Assembly (NCBI RefSeq): GCF_937616625.2
Contig: NC_065571.1
Coordinates: 5,644,501-5,708,500, forward strand
Source: Mercurialis annua
Taxonomy: Eukaryota > Streptophyta > Magnoliopsida > Malpighiales > Euphorbiaceae
Direction of reading: 5' to 3'
Length of the DNA: 64,000 nt
Shown: positions 12,856-25,448 of the stretch, in pieces
Numbering within the stretch: the stretch's first letter is position 1
How the letters are laid out: each line of letters opens with the position of its first letter
Notes under the pieces: model-generated
What the model saw: the letters and a program-made list of their open reading frames with translations, nothing else
Databases searched by the model: none
What the model was told of the DNA's origin: nothing
Made by a program: the position numbers and the translations under genes

Positions 12856-14067
12856 TTTAATTAAAAATATGAATTACGTGATCCTCCAACTTCATGATAT
12901 CATAAAACATTATCTTTCTTGTAAATTTAAAATATTTTAATCATTAACTCTAGCAATATTTTGATTTCATCTTTATAAGAAAATAATAATATAATCAATT
13001 GAATTATATTCCACTAATATTTCAAATATTTTCGATAAACTAAATACCATACAACTATATTAAAAAAAAGTTGAAGGCGTTACCAATAATATTTAGAAAT
13101 ATTTTTTTTAGAATTAAAAAGAAAAACAATCTAAAAGAAAAAAGATCACGATTAAAGATTTTCAATAGATGAACCAATTAAGAGATGGTCCTATTATTTA
13201 AATTTTGAGACTTTACACCAGAAAATAATTATCTTTGTCTACTTTAAATCTATATTTTAATAACAAAGATAGATAAACTATATATATATATATATATATA
13301 TATATCTTTAATATTAAATAATTTAAAATCACTTTTTAACAATTTGGACTTAGATAATGTATCACAGAAGATGTGATCAGGCATGCATTCGAAGTTAAAC
13401 TTTCTTAGAACGTTCAATAAATCTAGATTTTATTATTAGATCTAGTTTTAGTCTACAAATTTGGGTGACCCATGGTGGTTAGTTTAGCCCTAGTCGATAA
13501 CTGTATTTTTACAGCTCTCATCATCTTTTCTAGAATAGTTGACTCAGTATGTTGAGAAACCGTTCATATAATTTTCGTTATTATTAATGTAAATTTTAGC
13601 CTTTGTTAAAAAAAAACAATTTGGACTTAGACTAAAATTAATTTACAAATAATTCAGCAATATAAAAAGAGATTAATTAGTAAAGGACTTCCTTAAAGTA
13701 GAAATTTAAAAAAATGCTTAGACGACACAATCATTATCGTCGGACACCTTCTTTTTTTCTCTTTTCTCCTCCATCAACGTCCAAAATAAACAAACAATTA
13801 CACTTTTACACGTAATTAATCTCAGCCATTCATGTAACCATAATCTCTTAATCAACGGTGATCTCACTATAAAAAATTTAAACCTTTTGACTCCACTCTA
13901 AGCACTATATATTCCTTTGTTTCGCGGCTTTTGCTCTACCTCAATATCAAAAGCTTAAGTAAAATTTAAGAGTGAATGTTTTATTTTAAAACGGTCCATA
14001 AATAATGACTAAGAAAAAATAATTTTTTTCTTTGATATACAAATTTCAAATTTTTGTAAACTATAAA
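12856..14067. other. Intergenic region upstream of the NHX gene
   Basis: The region is AT-rich and contains a short (TA)n run (13280-13304), a LINE-like 3' end (about 13430-13618) and the presumed promoter and leader of the NHX gene. A TATA-like actatatattcc sits at about 13906-13917, roughly 150 bp before the start codon. No other gene is seen. Confidence 0.5.
13430..13618 (+). mobile_element. Possible LINE 3' end with poly(A)
   Basis: A GC-richer tract with the words gggtgacccatggtggtt and gactcagtatgttgag leads into cgttattattaatgtaaatt and then a run of A (about 13609-13617). This layout (non-coding tail, taatg-rich end, poly(A)) fits the 3' end of a 5'-truncated plant L1-type element. 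No reverse transcriptase or RNase H frame is visible here, so the call is tentative. Confidence 0.3.
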
Positions 14068-17000
14068 ATGGAATTTGGTGTAGACTCAGTTTTAGCAAAA
14101 ACAGAGGCAATATTTGGATCGGATCATTCTTCAGTTGTGTCAATAAATCTGTTCGTGGCACTGCTTTGTGGGTGTATTGTTGTTGGGCATTTACTTGAAG
14201 AAAATCGGTGGATTAATGAGTCTATTACGGCACTTGCTATCGTAAGTTTTTCAACTTTTGCATGTGGGATTTTAAAAAATTTAAGATTATGTACATTATT
14301 TTTTTTAATGGGTTTAGTTTAATTATTATGCAGGGTTTATGTACTGGGATTTTAATATTGGTTACTACTGGAGGAAAAAGCTCACGTCTTTTAGTGTTTA
14401 GTGAAGATTTGTTTTTTATTTATCTTCTTCCTCCTATTATTTTTAATGCTGGGTAAGTTTGGTTTTTTTAATTGAATTTAGGTTTATCTAGAGTGTGATT
14501 GCTGTTTCATGACGTTTTTTTATTGGTTTTTTGATGCTGATCAGGTTTCAGGTGAAGAAGAAGCAATTTTTTCGCAATTTTATGACTATAATACTCTTTG
14601 GTGCAATTGGTACTCTAATATCCACTGGTGTCATATCAATAGGTAAACAAAAAATCATTTAAATCTCGAAATTTAGCGTGTTTTATGATTACAATACGAA
14701 CTTTAAATCTTACCAATGTCATATACGAACTATCAATTTTTTTTGTAATTTAAATTGTATTTAATACGGATGTGAGTTATGGCGTTCTCATGATTTATTT
14801 GTGGTTACTTAGGTGCTATGCACTTCTTTAAGAAATTGAATGTTGGTTCACTCACTATTGGAGATTATCTTGGTATGTTCTAATTTAAACCTTTCATAAT
14901 TTACTTATATGCTCCTAATTTTTCAATTTTTTTTAAATTTGTTTATCTTCTTTTATTGGAATTTGCAGCAATTGGAGCAATATTCTCTGCAACAGATTCA
15001 GTTAGTACCTTGCAGGTATATATCAAGAACTAAGTGGAGCTACATTCTGGTTACAAATTGTTGGGGAATGAGAAATCACTATGGATGAGATGGTCGTCAA
15101 GGTCGGTACTTCAAGAAAAACTATCAATTCGCGATTGCTAAGTTTGTGACGGAATTGTGAAGGATTTAGAATGAGTGATGAAATTTTGACAGAAAATGCT
15201 GTCAAAATTTTGGGCCGTGACGACAATTCCATCACAAATTTGGCATTCACAAATTGACAGTTTTTTTTAGTCGTCAAAGGAAGTTCAGCTTAAGCACTCG
15301 ATGTTCTTTTGACGTTTGTCGACTCTTTGCAGGACATAGACCGACCTTGACGATCCATCTCATCCTTAATGATTTATCGGAGAACTAACACTCGATCGGG
15401 GTTTGATAAGTCGTTCATTTACGTTTCTGTAGGTGCTTAATCAGGATGACACACCTCTGCTCTACAGTTTAGTTTTCGGAGAAAGTGTAGTCAATGATGC
15501 CACTTCTGTGGTGCTTTTCAATGCAATCCAGAGATTTGACATCTCCCACATCGATTCAACTATTGCTACGCAATTTGCTTGGAACTTTCTGTATTTGTTC
15601 ATCTCAAGCACCATTTTAGGAGTTTTAGTAAGTCGTTCGCTCCGTAAAGATCTGAACATAATTCCATTATACTATATATGCAATATATTTCAAGATATCA
15701 TAATGTTGCTTACACTTCTGCAGGCTGGACTGTTCAGTGCATTCATTATCAAAAAGCTGTATTTTGGCAGGTAGCTTTCTGAGTTGCTTCATGTTTGATA
15801 TGAAAGTGAATATTGTGTGCTTGTTAGGTAGATGCTAAGTTGCACGGAGACTTTTCGAATCATAAACTTTGAAACATAAATTTATAACATATTCTTTATA
15901 AAGTATCATTTTATCGTTTTCTATTTCAGCGTTTCCCGTTTCAATGTTTCCATTTCCGTGCAACTTATTGTATTAAAATGTAATTCCCATTTACTTGAAA
16001 ATTGCAGGCACTCTACGGACCGTGAGGTTGCTTTAATGATACTAATGGCTTACCTTTCATATATGCTGGCTGAAGTGAGTTTCTGAAAAACTTGTAGAGA
16101 ATGAATTTATGGAGTAGGCAATTCAATTTTTTTGCTGATGAGGGTTTTCTTCTTGCAGCTATTCTATTTAAGTGCCATTCTCACTGTATTCTTTTGCGGG
16201 ATTGTTATGTCTCACTACACATGGCATAATGTGACTGAAAGTTCAAGGGTGACAACTAAGTATGTAATGTTAAATTACATAAAATTCAATCAAATTCTGC
16301 CAATTTTGTCACGTTACTAAAAATTGGCTTATTGTTATTGTCAACAATTTCAGGCATGCTTTTGCTACTTTGTCATTTGTTGCTGAGATCTTCCTCTTCC
16401 TTTATGTTGGCATGGATGCCTTAGATATCGAGAAATGGAAATTTGTAAGCCACAGGTAAGGCTAAAGCCTTAGATGAAAATATTCTCACAAGGTTGCATA
16501 ACCAAGCAACTATGACTAAGGGTGTGCATTCAGTTCAAACCAAACCGAACCAGACTGAAATATTAAGGAATAAATATTTTCAAATTGAAAACAGGTCGGA
16601 TGGTCGGGTTTTTGGTTCTGTTTGGTTTACATTAGAACTAAACTAAACTTTTCTATGTCTAAAACCCATTTTTTATAATATCAAAACGAGCCGAATCAAA
16701 TCGATCGGTTTGGTGCGGTTTTCGCACACTCCTGATTATGACAAGTTTTTTGTTGGCAGCCCTGGGACATCAGTTGGTGTGAGTGCAATTCTTTTGGGTT
16801 TAGTTATGCTTGGAAGAGCAGCTTTTGTGTTCCCCTTGTGTTTTGTATCTAACTTGACAAAGAAGTCTTCCTATGAGAAAATTGGCTTAAAGCAACAGGT
16901 AAAGCTTTTCTAGCATGATTTGATAATTCCGATATTGTTATTCATTATATTGATGAGACTCGATATAATTCACCCCATTGAATCTTGGGGCGAAAGATTC

Positions 17001-18000
17001 ATTATCTCTATGGGTTGGAATCCAGAGTTGTTACAAAATAAAGAAAAAGAGCCCTCCATTTAACCAAAAATAGACACTATTTAACTTTATTGCACTGAAA
17101 TACTGAAAAGAAACGATCTTAATTAGAAGAAGTATAATAAAGTTTATGAAATTCTTCGATTGGTTCTTTCTGGAAAACCGACATCCTGATAAATTTCTTA
17201 TATTCAGTCCACTAAAAACTTAAAAGTACTGCCTCTGCATTTCTTCTTGGCAGGTAACCATTTGGTGGGCTGGTCTTATGCGTGGTGCTGTTTCCATGGC
17301 TCTAGCATATAATCAGGTGAAGTATCCTAATGGCAGAATGCCTATTGACTACATTTCCTCCTTGGTTATGAACCTTGTGTTGCAAGTCATTGTCATATTC
17401 ATGGAATTATAATGTTTTATCTTTCAACTCATACAGTTTAACAGTTCAAGCTATACTCAATTTCGCGGGTGCGCAATCATGATCACCAGTACCATAACGG
17501 TTGTCCTTTTCAGCACGGCGGTGAGTTTTTACACAGAAAACTATCAATAACTATATTTCAGCATTTCGTTTATGTTTTCAGAAATGTTTATGAAACTCCA
17601 ATGTTCGAACTGTATGAAAACATATAGTTTTGCTATTTTAAGTTTCAGTATTTCCGTTTTTTGGCAGGTATTTGGTCTGATGACTAAACCACTGGTGAGA
17701 ATTTTGCTTCCATCTTCAAAACAAGCTTCCAGCATGCTGTCTTCGGAACCCACTAGCCCTAAATCTTTCTTGGTGCCGTTTCTGAATGGCCAAGATGTAG
17801 AAGATGACACTAAACAAGACCAATATGTCGGTCACCCACCGAGCTTATTGATGCTTTTGAGAACCCCATCTTTTACTATCCATTATTATTGGCGAAAGTT
17901 TGACGATGCCTTTATGCGGCCTGTTTTCGGCGGTCGAGGTTTCGTTCCTTTCATACCTGGCTCTCCGACTGACCCAATTGACGTTCATCAATGGCTCTGA
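14068..18000 (+). CDS. NHX: Vacuolar Na+(K+)/H+ antiporter, NHX class I
   Basis: Exons: 14068-14241, 14334-14452, 14545-14642, 14813-14872, 14969-15015, 15433-15627, 15724-15770, 16008-16074, 16159-16259, 16354-16455, 16760-16898, 17254-17316, 17437-17520, 17668-18000. They join to 542 codons plus stop, close to the 538 residues of Arabidopsis NHX1. The first ATG in frame is 14068. The product exchanges cytosolic Na+ or K+ for lumenal H+ at the tonoplast, serving vacuolar pH, K+ storage and salt tolerance. Visible marks are the amiloride-site segment LFFIYLLPPI (residues 84-93), the acidic residue of ATDSV (D160), the ND pair in GESVVNDATS (N187-D188), GRAAFVFP, and the conserved hydrophilic tail with FMRPVFGGRGFVPF. 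Class I (vacuolar) membership follows from the close match to NHX1-4. In ATDSVSTLQ a Ser stands where NHX1 has Cys. Introns 5, 7 and 10 carry small repeats. Confidence 0.95.
15083..15365. repeat. Nested palindrome in NHX intron 5
   Basis: The outer arms ggatgagatggtcgtcaagg (from 15083) and its near-complement ending 15365 differ by one base insertion. An inner pair, tttgtgacggaattgt (15143-15158) and acaattccatcacaaa (15224-15239), is nearly complementary. A central hairpin ttttgacag...ctgtcaaaa (about 15186-15208) has a 9-bp stem. The whole is about 283 bp and makes up most of the 417-bp intron. It looks like a foldback MITE. No clear target duplication was found. Confidence 0.7.
15837..15965. 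mobile_element. Small TIR element in NHX intron 7
   Basis: The inverted ends gttgcacgga and tccgtgcaac enclose about 110 bp. The interior has the gtttcccgtttcaatgtttc style of sequence also found in the element at 23377-23842. It is short, non-coding and probably a deletion derivative of that family. Its target duplication is not clear. Confidence 0.5.
16517..16734. mobile_element. hAT-like MITE in NHX intron 10
   Basis: The ends aagggtgtgc and gcacactcct are inverted. The interior is rich in accaaaccgaac and cggtttggt. It is flanked by an 8-bp near-duplication, actatgac (16509-16516) and attatgac (16735-16742), with seven of eight positions equal. An 8-bp TSD suggests the hAT superfamily. 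The element ends 25 bp before the exon 11 acceptor, without disturbing it. Confidence 0.65.
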
Positions 18001-19166
18001 GGTGAAACTTTCGGGTCGTGAATGACTACTAATTATACTTAGTAGGTAGGTGTAGATTATGCAAATCAGTGTGAAATTTGTTAATAGGTGAGAGATTTTC
18101 AAAGCGAGGTTGTGATATCAGTTTTTTGGTAAGGATTTCACAGCTTGTAATATGATCTCAATTTTGGTGATTCTTTTTCTTCAATTTTGTCTATATGGTT
18201 TGTCAAACGAGATCGTATTCCTGAGAGTGTGCAGTATAAGGATGTAAGCTTGTCCAGGCTTGATTTTGTAAAAGGCTTTTACTTATTGTATCTGCATAAT
18301 TTTGAGATAGTGATTGCCATTTTGCTTCTTCTCTCTCTGTCTATATATATGGGTGTGCAAAAATAGAACAAACTAAATAATCAAATCCATAAATTTAGTT
18401 CGGTTCGATTTAAAATTATGAAGGCAAAGTGATTTTATATATTCACAACTTTGACCGTTTTGCCAGATATATCTTTTTGAAAAAATTATATGATCTCTTA
18501 ATTTTACAAATTAGATAATTATATCTAAAATATATTTAGCCTGACTTAAATTGCTAATGTGGATTTACTTGATCGATCCAATTAGGAAAGAGAAAGTTCG
18601 TAACTTTGATTGAATTGAGATTTGGATATAATTAGTCTAACTTATCAAATCGACAGACTGGTCAAACTGTTCAATTCTTTTAGTGTTAAAAAGGTCAAAA
18701 TGATCGATATATAAAATTATTTTGCCAATTATAAAATATTGTTTATTTCTAAGTTTGGTTTGATTTTGGCCGTAAAAATGTTCAGTTCACTATTGATGCA
18801 AATCGAATAAAAAATAAAATGAACCGACTGATTTTGTTCGGTTTGAAGAAAAAAAGAAAACATCTTAACAAAATTGGTTTCGAAAAGATTCAAAAAGTTT
18901 AAATGCACACCCTATGGGTGTATGTATATTATGTTAGCAAACATTCAACGATTTGGTGAAGATTACAGGCATGTTTTATATTGCTATTGCTATCCTTTCA
19001 TTTCAAAGATAGTTGTTTTTACATATGCTATTTCGATGAGCTCATATATGAGACATCAAATAAACTATTAAAAAAATTCAATAAGTAATTATGAACAGAA
19101 AGGAAAAAAATTATGTGCGACTGTAACCACAAACTCGAACATTCTAAGGTATGAAAACTCTACCTT
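18001..19166. other. Convergent intergenic region between NHX and VAP genes
   Basis: It holds the 3' untranslated regions of both genes and one repeat. The NHX 3' end probably lies near 18290-18310. At about 18350-18918 an AT-rich element with ends gggtgtgcaa and tgcacaccc resembles the hAT-like MITEs in the gene introns. No additional gene is seen. Confidence 0.5.
18350..18918. mobile_element. hAT-like MITE remnant, about 570 bp
   Basis: The left end gggtgtgcaaaaatag and right end ttaaatgcacaccc are inverted. The interior has ttcggttcgattt and ttcggtttgaag, typical of the cggttcggtt-rich family found at 16517 and 57501. I could not settle the target duplication. No coding frame is present. 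Confidence 0.45.
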
Positions 19167-21173
19167 CTATGGATGAATAATGTATCCAAATCCGAGGCTG
19201 ATTAAAGCAACCATACACACGTACAGAAGAGGAAAACCCATCTGAATTCTTTTCAATTTGGTCCTCCTTAACACCTCCTACAAATGGGAAATAACCAATA
19301 TTATAAGCATGGAACACTCCTAATCACCTAATTGAGCGAAAACAAAGAATTTATCCGAGTTCTTATCCGAATCATAACTAATTGCCTCAGTACTACGGGC
19401 AAAAAAACGCAAAAGTAATAAATTACTCACTATTTCTTGTTTGAGCATATCCTTCTCTTTATTGGCTATGTTCCTCTCATCGGACAGCTTAGTAATCTTA
19501 TGATCAGCCTGTAAAAATGAAAATAAAAATAAGAATGATCTTGTTAACATGATATACAAATGGCAACAGTGGAAAAATCTGCTTAAAGAATTTTTCTGCT
19601 AATCTACTTCCAAAGATTAAATGCAAGTAAAGGAATCCTTATATACGTGGACAGACCCTAACTTGAAGTTATGATAGTAGGAGACGGACCTCTCGAAGTT
19701 CTGAATTTGCTCTATATAGCTTTGATTTCAATTCTTCAAAATCCTTAACCAACTTTGGTTCCACGGCATCCTCAACTGATTCAAGTTCCCCGGCATCAAC
19801 AACTGGTTTTGACTCCTCATCCTTAACTGTCTTTAAATCCTCCATGTTCTTCGTAGTTTGAGACTTAAGGACACCCTCATCCAACTGTTACAGAGAGGCA
19901 GAGCAACTGTGTCAGGTTCCTCAGAGTAGTTTGCTCTAACAAACAGTTATTCTCAAAAACATAGTGGCCATGCAGCAACAACACAATGCAATGCATCCAC
20001 ATGAGAATGCTCCTACAACTAGATGAACACATTGAATCAATCATACAAATTTTTGATACTTCTTACCTTTTGAGGTGGAGGTATGTTTTCAATGCCATTT
20101 GGTTCGATATCTTTGTGTAGTGAAGTGTCATAACAGTAACACGGATCTTTCTTCAGCTCTCTATTGTTTGGAAGCAGAATTGGGGAATTGGCTGCATTAA
20201 CAAGAACAACTCTCAACTTCTTCTCTCCAATGTTTTTCCCATTTTCTGTAGAAAACTGCTCAACATAAAAAAAACAACAGTTGACTACAGCAACTGCTAA
20301 ATGCTAATTTTGAGTAGTGAAAACAACATGAAAAGGAAAGCAGACGGAAAACCCTTACCGTGGCAGATGTAATGTCCTCGTCAGTTGTTCGTAAGGGTAC
20401 AACAGTGCTCTGAACCAGGAACTTGTCTTTGCAATGTAGATCAGGTGGAGCTACTTTCTGAGCTAGCATGATAACTACAAGAGCCAAAAATTGATCAGCA
20501 ATCTGTCTGTTACAGAATGAAAGCAAATTTCTCGCTCAACACATTATAAGACATTAAAGACTTAAAGCTTAAAACACACTTTTCCCTTATCAAAGTAGCT
20601 TATTGCAACTATGCACATTAAAACTGCAAGTTTTAGGTGATCATAAATAAATGAAAGTGTTAGAAAGTGATAAACCTGTAATTTCACATTTTGAATTCGG
20701 CTCAACAACGCCTATGTTAGGCCGAACACAATACTTTTTTGGAGATGTAGTCTTCACCTGCCAACAGATTTCGAAACATCTACATTTATCCATCCATCAA
20801 CTAACTCGTTCACCCGAAAAACAAGCTTCTCCATTTTAAAATTAACAAGAATTGTACAATTAATAAGAAAACAATCATGGACATGTACCTTGAAGGCAAC
20901 ATACTGATCATCAGATCTATTAACCAGTTGAATCGAACACGAACTCGGTTTCTTCGGTTCAACTACAGATTATATTCATTTATTCGAAAAATCAGCTAAT
21001 TAAGCAAATTAATACCAAGTACTACATTATATTGAATTTATTTAGCAAAATTAAACTGATTAATTTGATATTATAAAAATGATAAATAACAGAATGCATA
21101 GACGAAAATTAAAGAAAAATTAATACTCACAGATAAACTCGAGTTGGCGAGGCTGAATTTCCAAGAGATCCAT
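19167..21173 (-). CDS. VAP27: VAP27-type vesicle-associated membrane protein
   Basis: On the minus strand the exons are 21131-21173, 20889-20962, 20676-20757, 20359-20474, 20067-20255, 19690-19884, 19431-19508 and 19167-19277, giving 295 residues. The start MDLLEIQPRQLEF is typical of the MSP (major sperm protein) domain, which fills about residues 1-118. It has CSIQLVNRSDDQYVAFKV, KTTSPKKYCVRPN and QKVAPPDLHCKDKFLVQ. An acidic linker and a coiled coil (about 205-262) follow. A C-terminal membrane anchor (about 273-293) ends in YIIHP. VAPs are tail-anchored ER proteins that bind FFAT-motif partners and tether the ER to the plasma membrane and cytoskeleton. A leader intron is likely (21190-21371 region, gtaagt donor and ttttacag acceptor). 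The length is slightly above VAP27-1, because of the linker. Confidence 0.92.
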
Positions 21174-21189
21174 TAATCAGCAAGACAAA

Positions 21190-21371
21190 CTGTAAAAAAA
21201 AAAATGAAACTAAACACAGGATTATAGCTAGTAATAATGATCATACGAGTATGCATAAACAAACGCAATAAGCATAAATTAAATCCAACGGTAGTACATT
21301 TTAAGTAAAGTAAAACTAGTTAAAATTTAAACATACGTGAAAATGATAAACAGATTAAAACATTTACTTAC
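21190..21371 (-). other. Probable 5'-leader intron of the VAP gene
   Basis: Read on the minus strand, a gtaagt donor at 21366-21371 and a pyrimidine-rich acceptor ending cag next to 21190 lie just upstream of the start codon at 21173. Such leader introns are common in plant genes. This is a prediction from splice signals only. Confidence 0.5.
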
Positions 21372-21629
21372 TATTAGTGAGGAAAGTTGAGAGAAATTAA
21401 GGTGGTACAAAGCGGGTTAGAGTAGTAATGGAGAGAGATTAAGGTGGATTAGTAGTTGTTACGTTAAAGTTATGTTTGGTGCGTGTTTGGTAATCTAAAT
21501 TTAATTTAATTAAATTGGAAGAGAGAAGAATGTGAGTGATAATGTTGTTGGGTGCACGTAGTGTTTCTGATTTTGACATAGCTGCTGCTCCTCTCTGTTT
21601 CTTTCGTTTCATATCAACTATAAACAAAC

Positions 21630-22750
21630 ATGGCCTTATACCTGATCACGGTCCGAGTTGAACGCGTTCGGATTTTATACAATCCAAATTGACTCATTTG
21701 CTAAATTTAAAATAATTTTAACTACTTTTTATGAAAATATCTAAAAAGATATTTGCAAAATTTACTCTCAAAACGTAAGCTTTTACACCTCGGCGTGCTT
21801 CAATCGTTATTTTTTTACTCAAACAATTTCAAACGATTTCCAAAAAAAACACAATTTGAAAACGTTTTCTAAATAATTTTTAAAAGAGTTTCAAACGTTT
21901 TTAAAAATACAGTTTGCAACTGTTTTTATATATATAAAAAAAAACATTTCCTAAAATCAAAAGGTTTCAAAATAGTTTTAAATAGTCTTTTCTTTTTTAA
22001 AAAAAAAGGATCATTTCACCCTCTCAACTTGACATAAAATATTGAAAAAATCAAATTTAGAGAAAGTGGATCCACTCAACTCAGGACTATGTTAAATCAT
22101 ATAAATTTTTCATTTTTATAATATTTTCCTTTTTTGTTTAGTGTTCATTTTCATAATCAACCCTAATCTAAGCGATTGGTTGTGTTTGTCTAATCTACCA
22201 CCGCTGCTCCTCAAAACCATTGTCGGTTCGTCTTCTACCACGGTTCCTTCAACGAAGACGAAAGCGATTTAGGCCAAACGTTTACAAACGTTACAAAACA
22301 GATCCAAACGTTTACAAACGTTACGAAACAAAACCAAACGTTTCACCTTTTTAGCGATTTAAGCCAAACGTTAACAAACGTTACAAAAAAATTCAAATGT
22401 TTAAGACGTTTCGAAACAAATCCAAACGTTTCACCTTTTTAGCGATATAAGCCAAACGTTTACAAACGTTACGAAACAAATTTATATTAAGAATTTTGAA
22501 AAGTGGAATCATAAATGAAAAGATCATAATAAAGAAATTTTTTAGATGATTAAAAAAAACTTGCCAGCTGTTTGAGTATGAAAAGAACTTTTTTGAGCGG
22601 AGATGGATTAGAAAAGAGAAGACTATTTTGAATATAGTAAACAGAAAAGGAAATGTTATTTTAGACAAAAAAAAGTCATAATACTTACAAATTATAAATT
22701 ATAGTGTCATACATTTAAAAAATTTATAGATATTCTAAAATGTCATACAT
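21630..22750. other. Gene-free region with a tandem array
   Basis: No gene is seen upstream of the VAP gene here. The notable content is the caaacgtttacaaacgtt array at 22263-22487 and general T/A-rich sequence with many aaacgttt words from 21780 onward. Confidence 0.5.
22263..22487 (+). repeat. Tandem repeat of an about 88-bp unit, 2.5 copies
   Basis: Units beginning agcgatttaggccaaacg (22264), agcgatttaagccaaacg (22352) and agcgatataagccaaacg (22441) follow each other. Each contains shorter internal repeats of aaacgtttacaaacgttac and most contain ccaaacgtttcacctttt. The aaacgttt core is self-complementary. Confidence 0.8.
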
Positions 22751-22751
22751 T

Positions 22752-22965
22752 TAGGGGGTGTTTCGTTCAGTTTTTCGGTAGAGTTTTTAATTTTTACTTT
22801 TCAAAAAGCTCCATCAAAACGTTTGGAGAGAACTTTTCAAAAGTTTTTTGAATTTCTACTGCTGTTTGAATAACTTCATTCTATAGTTTTTTGCCAACAG
22901 CTATCAGTAACAGTTAACACCTATCAGCTATTAGAAACAGCTGAACTAAACAGACCATTATTAAT
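22752..22965. mobile_element. hAT-like MITE, about 214 bp
   Basis: The left end gggtgtttcgttcagttttt and the right end aaacagctgaactaaacagacc are inverted (gtttngttcag core). The interior has the cagctatcag...ctatcagct pairs common in hAT-type MITEs of eudicots. A target duplication is not clear. There is no coding content. Confidence 0.55.
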
Positions 22966-23213
22966 AGAAGTAGTACTATATTTTCATCGGAGTGAACGCT
23001 CAAAACTTCATTCCGTTCCGGCTTTTTCCATATGTGTTTGTTTTTACTTTTCAGGTGATATGGACTCAATATCGCTTGGTGATTTATCAGAAATGATTCG
23101 TATCTTAAAACTCTTAACAAAAACTTCGAAATTTGCAGAGAAACAAAGAAAACAAAAAGAAACAAGACCAACTATAAAACAACTACTACATTATCTGGAG
23201 TCGTTAAAACACA

Positions 23214-23216
<3 letters not shown>

Positions 23217-23262
<46 letters not shown>

Positions 23263-23263
23263 T
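23217..23263. repeat. (ATT)n microsatellite
   Basis: About fifteen uninterrupted att triplets are seen. In one frame this yields a poly-leucine reading that is not a gene. Confidence 0.95.
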
Positions 23264-23376
23264 TGTAGGATGAACCATCCTCGTGCTCTTTTCAATATAT
23301 ATTTCTTCTTCTTTTTCTCAATTTTGGTTTCATTTGCGTTCTTCTCTCAATTGTTTATTGGTGAACAATAGTCACC

Positions 23377-23842
23377 TAAGAAGCACGGAAACTTCGATAA
23401 AGTTGCGTTTCCCGTTTCGGAAACGTTTCAGAAACCGGAAACTTTTGGACACCAGTACGAAACGTTTCGGGCCGTTTCTGTAAATAATAAAAATTAAAAT
23501 TTGTAAAAAATTTAAAATTATTACCCACAAATAAAAAAATCTAACTAGTTACCCATAAATTTTACATTCGCATTGCCCACAATACAACAAATATACTTAT
23601 CTGTGTTGAATTGTATTATATTTTTTATATATTTACAAAATTTTAAATATTTAGTACATTAAATTGAATTATTTTGTTAATTATCATAAATATTTAAATA
23701 ATATTTTTATAAATATATCCCTAAATTTTTGTTATTTACACGTTTCCCCCACGTTTCGTGTCCTTCATTTTGAAAAACTTTCGTTTCCCCGTATCCGTTT
23801 CGTATCGTTTCCGTTTCCCGTTTCCGTTTCCGTGCTACATAG
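23377..23842. mobile_element. gcacggaaac-TIR element, 466 bp, 9-bp TSD
   Basis: Inverted ends agcacggaaac and gtttccgtgct enclose a gtttcccgtttccg-rich and AT-rich interior. The 9-bp duplication atagtcacc flanks both sides (23368-23376 and 23843-23851). The outermost four to six bases are not perfectly inverted. A related, shorter copy is in NHX intron 7, and tails of the family are seen near 24100 and 33640. The superfamily is uncertain (MULE-like from the 9-bp duplication, or hAT-like). Confidence 0.65.
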
Positions 23843-23851
23843 ATAGTCACC

Positions 23852-24828
<977 letters not shown>

Positions 24829-25448
24829 GGCTTAATTCCTTGAAAAAATCTCACCTTGTATTTTTTTTTCATTTATACCCTGACCTTATAAAAACACCAT
24901 TTGTACCCAATTTTGAGTTTTTATGTTTCATCTCTACCCAAAAGCATTAAATTGTACTCTTTTTATTTGAAAAAAAGTTTAAAACAATCCTTCATTTTTA
25001 ACTTATATACTAATTAGATATTAATATTATTAATAATACAAAAATACCATCTTTTTCAAAAAAATTAAAAAATAATAATAATTTTATTAAAAAATATTTC
25101 GAATTTTTTGTAATTTTTTTTAATTTTTTTAAAAAATATTTCCGATAAAAAAAATAAAAGTAATAATAATTTTTTTTAATTTTTTATTATTTTATCAAAT
25201 TAAAAAAAATTAATTAATTATTTGGATGTATTTGATTATTTTTTAAGTTTAAGGATTTATTTGTATATTTTAAAATAGAAAAAAGTATGTTTTAAACTCT
25301 TTTCCAAATGAAAAAAAGTACAATTTAATGCTTTTGGGTAGAGATGAAACATAAAAACCCAAAATTGGGTACAAATGGTGTTTTTACAAGGTCAGGGTAT
25401 AAACGAAAAAAAATATAAGGTGGGATTTTTTTTTTAAGGAATTAAGCC
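24829..25448. mobile_element. MULE-type MITE, 620 bp (family with 41954 copy)
   Basis: The ends ggcttaattcctt and aaggaattaagcc are perfect inverted repeats. The inverted similarity continues for about 170-200 bp, with tttataccctgacctt, gggtagagatgaaac and cattaaattgtac each present in both orientations. The flanks tagtttttt (24820-24828) and tagttttta (25449-25457) match at eight of nine positions. The centre is A/T-rich with inner inverted repeats. There is no coding frame. Confidence 0.85.

Noticed and set aside
23060..23371. 103-codon frame with a poly-leucine run
   Set aside because: The run is the (ATT)n microsatellite. The flanks have no recognisable domain and no splice context.
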